Below are positions 8,606 through 9,968 of a stretch of 9,968 bases of DNA, in pieces. The DNA is from RGIG5579 sp045544655 (GTDB lineage: Bacteria; Bacillota; Clostridia; Oscillospirales; SIG627): positions 1-9,968 of the forward strand of contig JAZPZL010000073.1 of the NCBI GenBank assembly GCA_045544655.1, given 5' to 3'. Numbering within the stretch: the stretch's first letter is position 1; every line of letters begins with the position of its first letter. The notes beneath the pieces were generated by a model. It had not been told where the DNA came from. It saw nothing but the letters and a program-made list of their open reading frames with translations, and ran no database searches. The position numbers and the translations under genes are program-made.

Positions 8606-8644
8606 GGACGGACAGCCCAACTGTCCGTCCTTTTTCTTTTTTTT
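8606..8644 (+). terminator. Rho-independent terminator of the three-gene operon
   Basis: GGACGGACAG (8606-8615) pairs perfectly with CTGTCCGTCC (8621-8630) around the loop CCCAA. A T-rich tract with a single C interruption (8631-8644) follows. It sits 75 bases after the third gene's stop. There is no A tract on the left arm, so it is expected to act on the + strand only. Confidence 0.93.
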
Positions 8645-8761
8645 GGGAGGTGGGGCGCTTGCGGGTGCTTTTTGTTGGGGTGCGGGCGGTGTTTTTTTGC
8701 AGTTGATGTTTTTCCATAAAAAAAGTAAAAAAATGTTCGCAAAATATATGAAAATAACGTA
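8645..8761. other. Non-coding G/T-rich then A/T-rich spacer
   Basis: No gene is supported here. The first part (8645-8690) has five runs of three or more G on the + strand, separated by 4, 7, 11 and 3 bases, and ends in a seven-T run. The second part (8710-8760) is A/T-rich with A runs and lies just upstream of the -35 box, where it could serve as an UP element. The UP-element role is inferred from composition and position only. Confidence 0.5.
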
Positions 8762-8791
8762 TTGACAAGTCCTTGCAGCGAGATTTATAAT
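8762..8791 (+). promoter_or_regulatory. Sigma-A-type promoter of the signal peptidase unit
   Basis: There is a perfect TTGACA (8762-8767) and a perfect TATAAT (8786-8791), with an 18-base spacer. Transcription should start near 8798. Both hexamers match consensus and an A/T-rich stretch precedes the -35, so strong basal expression is expected. The promoter lies after the operon terminator and before the signal peptidase gene, separating the two units. Confidence 0.88.
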
Positions 8792-8797
8792 GTATTT

Positions 8798-8961
8798 TGG
8801 TTTATTATCTTGTAAGCGATGCTGAAGGCGAGATTCCCGTGGAAAAAGATGCGTCGTGCGCAAGGCAATTCCCCGATGTGATCCTGAATGAAGAGCGTTC
8901 TTCAATAACCTTTTCGAGCCTGTTGTGAAAGAAAAAACATCAAAAAGAGAGGTGCCCATCG
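8798..8961 (+). promoter_or_regulatory. Long 5' leader of the signal peptidase gene
   Basis: About 160 bases separate the predicted transcription start from ATG 8962. The leader holds a 20-codon open frame from ATG 8819 to TGA 8879-8881 without a clear ribosome binding site. It also holds a 6-bp hairpin, TGAAGA/TCTTCA with loop GCGT (8889-8904), and the gene's ribosome binding site GAGAGGTG (8947-8954, 7 bases before ATG). I recognise no known riboswitch or T-box in it. Its length for a strong promoter is the only hint of regulation. Confidence 0.4.
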
Positions 8962-9630
8962 ATGAACAAGGAAAAAACTACTACCGCACACAAAATATTG
9001 ACGGTTATCGGTACGATTTTGTGTGTGATCCTGATCCCAATTTTGATCATAAACGTTACCTTGATCGTAAAAAGCTACGTTAACAAGGACGAGGTGCCCA
9101 GCATCGGCGGGACCTTTCCCCTGATCGTGCTTACCGATTCCATGCGTCCCGAAATTGAAAGCGGGGACCTGATTATTTGCCACACCGCAAAAGCGGAGGA
9201 GATCCGTGTCAAAGACGTGATCTGCTTCTTCGATCCTGCCGGCAACGGAACGAGCATCGTTACCCACCGTGTCATTGAGATCGTGGAAAAGGACGGAGAG
9301 ACCTATTTCCGCACGCAAGGTGATAACAACAATACCGAGGATAAGGAGCTTGTTTCGGCAGAGGATCTGGTGGGCGTATACAAAACGCGGATCGCCGGTG
9401 CCGGACACGTTGCGATGTTTATGCAATCCACTGCAGGATTGATCGTTTGCGTCGTTCTTCCCATTATTCTCCTGGTTGGTTACGATTTTATCCGTCGCCG
9501 TATTTACGAAAAGAACAAGCAAGGCGATACGGATGCGCTCCTTGCTGAGCTGGAGGCTCTGAGAGCAGAAAAGGCTGAAAAGGAAAAAGCATCCGAAAGT
9601 ACCGAGAACGATGACGGTACGAAAGCTTGA
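8962..9630 (+). CDS. sipW: Signal peptidase I, SipW type (Ser-His)
   Basis: This 222-residue membrane peptidase is expected to remove signal peptides from exported proteins on the outer face of the membrane. One N-terminal helix (about 12-37) is followed by the catalytic region. LTDSMRPEI places the nucleophile at Ser60. THRVIEI at 101-107 puts His102 where most bacterial type I enzymes have Lys; this Ser-His pattern is the mark of the SipW/archaeal/ER subfamily. TQGDNNNTED (118-127) matches the conserved GDN..D box. A second helix lies at about 155-175, then a charged Glu/Lys/Ala tail of roughly 45 residues that is probably helical and cytoplasmic. The start ATG has the ribosome binding site GAGAGGTG 7 bases upstream. 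The gene has its own promoter and is followed by a gene with a SipW-dependent-type signal peptide, the usual pairing of this peptidase with biofilm or surface-fibre proteins. Confidence 0.93.
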   Translation: MNKEKTTTAHKILTVIGTILCVILIPILIINVTLIVKSYVNKDEVPSIGGTFPLIVLTDSMRPEIESGDLIICHTAKAEEIRVKDVICFFDPAGNGTSIVTHRVIEIVEKDGETYFRTQGDNNNTEDKELVSAEDLVGVYKTRIAGAGHVAMFMQSTAGLIVCVVLPIILLVGYDFIRRRIYEKNKQGDTDALLAELEALRAEKAEKEKASESTENDDGTKA

Positions 9631-9800
9631 TTTTAGTATATTCTTCCTTCGGAAGCCACGTCCGAGGGTGATATATAATGCCGCGGCATTCTCTGCGGGA
9701 AAAGGACATTTTGTTAAGGAATGCCCGGTAAACTTATCTTTCTCGGAAGGGGAAGAATTATAAAAAGGCGAAAAGCCAAAAAGAAAGGAGTTTTTCTACT
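9631..9800 (+). promoter_or_regulatory. Structured gap between the peptidase and its likely substrate gene
   Basis: There is no gene here. It holds a 5-bp hairpin, CTTCC/GGAAG (9643-9655), without a T tract, so it is not a convincing terminator. A TATAAT hexamer (9674-9679) has no good -35 partner. A perfect 14-bp palindrome, AATGCCGCGGCATT, lies at 9677-9690. GGCATTC (9685-9691) can alternatively pair with GAATGCC (9719-9725). A small GGC/GCC hairpin follows just before the ribosome binding site AAAGGAG (9784-9790). Read-through from the peptidase promoter, with modulation here, is the simplest reading. Confidence 0.4.
9677..9690. repeat. Perfect 14-bp palindrome
   Basis: AATGCCGCGGCATT is its own reverse complement. 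It overlaps the TATAAT-like hexamer at 9674-9679, so it could be an operator. As RNA it competes with the 9685-9691/9719-9725 pairing. Confidence 0.6.
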
Positions 9801-9968
9801 ATGAAGAAAAACACGATGATGAGAGCTGCTTCCGCTCTGCTGGTAGCAGTACTCTTGACCACCTGCGCTATTTCCGGTACCTTTGCAAAGTACGTTACCG
9901 AGGATGGCGGTTCTGATTTTGCCCGCGTTGCAAAGTGGGGCGTTGTTGTTGAAGCAGATGAATTCGAC
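9801..9968 (+). CDS. Secreted protein with SipW-dependent-type signal peptide (TasA/camelysin-like, 3' partial)
   Basis: Only the first 56 codons are in the window; the frame is open at the right edge. ATG 9801 has the strong ribosome binding site AAAGGAG 10 bases upstream. The N-terminus has a short positive segment (MKKNTMMR), a hydrophobic core (about 9-24), and GTFAKYVT at 27-34. Cleavage probably follows Ala29. The following acidic turn and ARVAKWGVVVEAD (41-53) match the start of the mature domain in TasA/camelysin-family and other SipW-processed surface proteins. The gene directly follows the SipW-type peptidase, which supports an enzyme-substrate pairing. It may build a surface fibre or be a cell-surface repeat protein; the visible part cannot decide. 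Cys22 is in LTTC context, which is not a proper lipobox, so a lipoprotein is unlikely. Confidence 0.85.
   Translation, partial: MKKNTMMRAASALLVAVLLTTCAISGTFAKYVTEDGGSDFARVAKWGVVVEADEFD

Noticed and set aside
8531..8719. GTG-started 62-codon frame just after the large gene
   Set aside because: It runs straight through the terminator hairpin and T tract, and its composition is low-complexity Lys then Phe/Gly. Not a credible gene.
9643..9655. Hairpin after the signal peptidase gene as a terminator
   Set aside because: The stem is only 5 bp and no T tract follows, so read-through into the next gene is more likely.
9864..9866. Cys22 of the last gene as a lipoprotein lipobox cysteine
   Set aside because: The context LTTC lacks the Gly/Ala/Ser at -1, and a better SipW-type cleavage region (GTFAK) follows.

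Overview
The window reads as low-to-mid GC Bacillota DNA, most likely class Clostridia. The reasons are strong AAAGGAG-type ribosome binding sites, a SipW-type (Ser-His) signal peptidase next to a gene with a SipW-dependent (TasA/camelysin-like) signal peptide, a clostridial-style transglutaminase domain, and a consensus sigma-A promoter. All supported genes lie on the + strand. No tRNA, rRNA, CRISPR array or insertion sequence was seen. The taxon is an inference from style, not from a marker gene.

Region 1 (1-8644) is the 3' part of a tightly packed operon of three large proteins. The first (2-1114, start outside the window) is the C-terminal 370 residues of a soluble protein with a lysine/threonine-rich linker; it may be the tail of a bacterial tubulin-like (Tubulin_2/FtsZ-like) protein, but the diagnostic N-terminus is missing. 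The second (1161-3308) is a 715-residue protein with two membrane helices near its C-terminus and no recognised family. The third (3305-8530) overlaps it by ATGA and encodes a 1741-residue membrane-anchored mosaic. Its parts are N-terminal membrane helices, an SF2 helicase-like module resembling MrfA/YprA but lacking catalytic motifs, a DUF1998-like region, a C4 zinc ribbon followed by a DA1-like peptidase region without HExxH, and a C-terminal transglutaminase-like domain with an intact Cys-His-Asp triad. A 10-bp perfect-stem terminator closes the operon.

Region 2 (8645-9968) is a separate unit: a G/T-rich spacer, a TTGACA-18-TATAAT promoter, a leader of about 160 nt, a sipW-like signal peptidase gene, a 170-nt gap with a 14-bp palindrome and alternative hairpins, and the first 56 codons of a secreted protein that is probably the peptidase's substrate.

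The best candidate for an undescribed system is the three-gene operon. A scaffold-like, membrane-bound protein made of apparently dead enzyme domains carries one apparently live enzyme (the transglutaminase), and it is co-expressed with a second membrane protein and a Lys-rich, possibly cytoskeletal partner.
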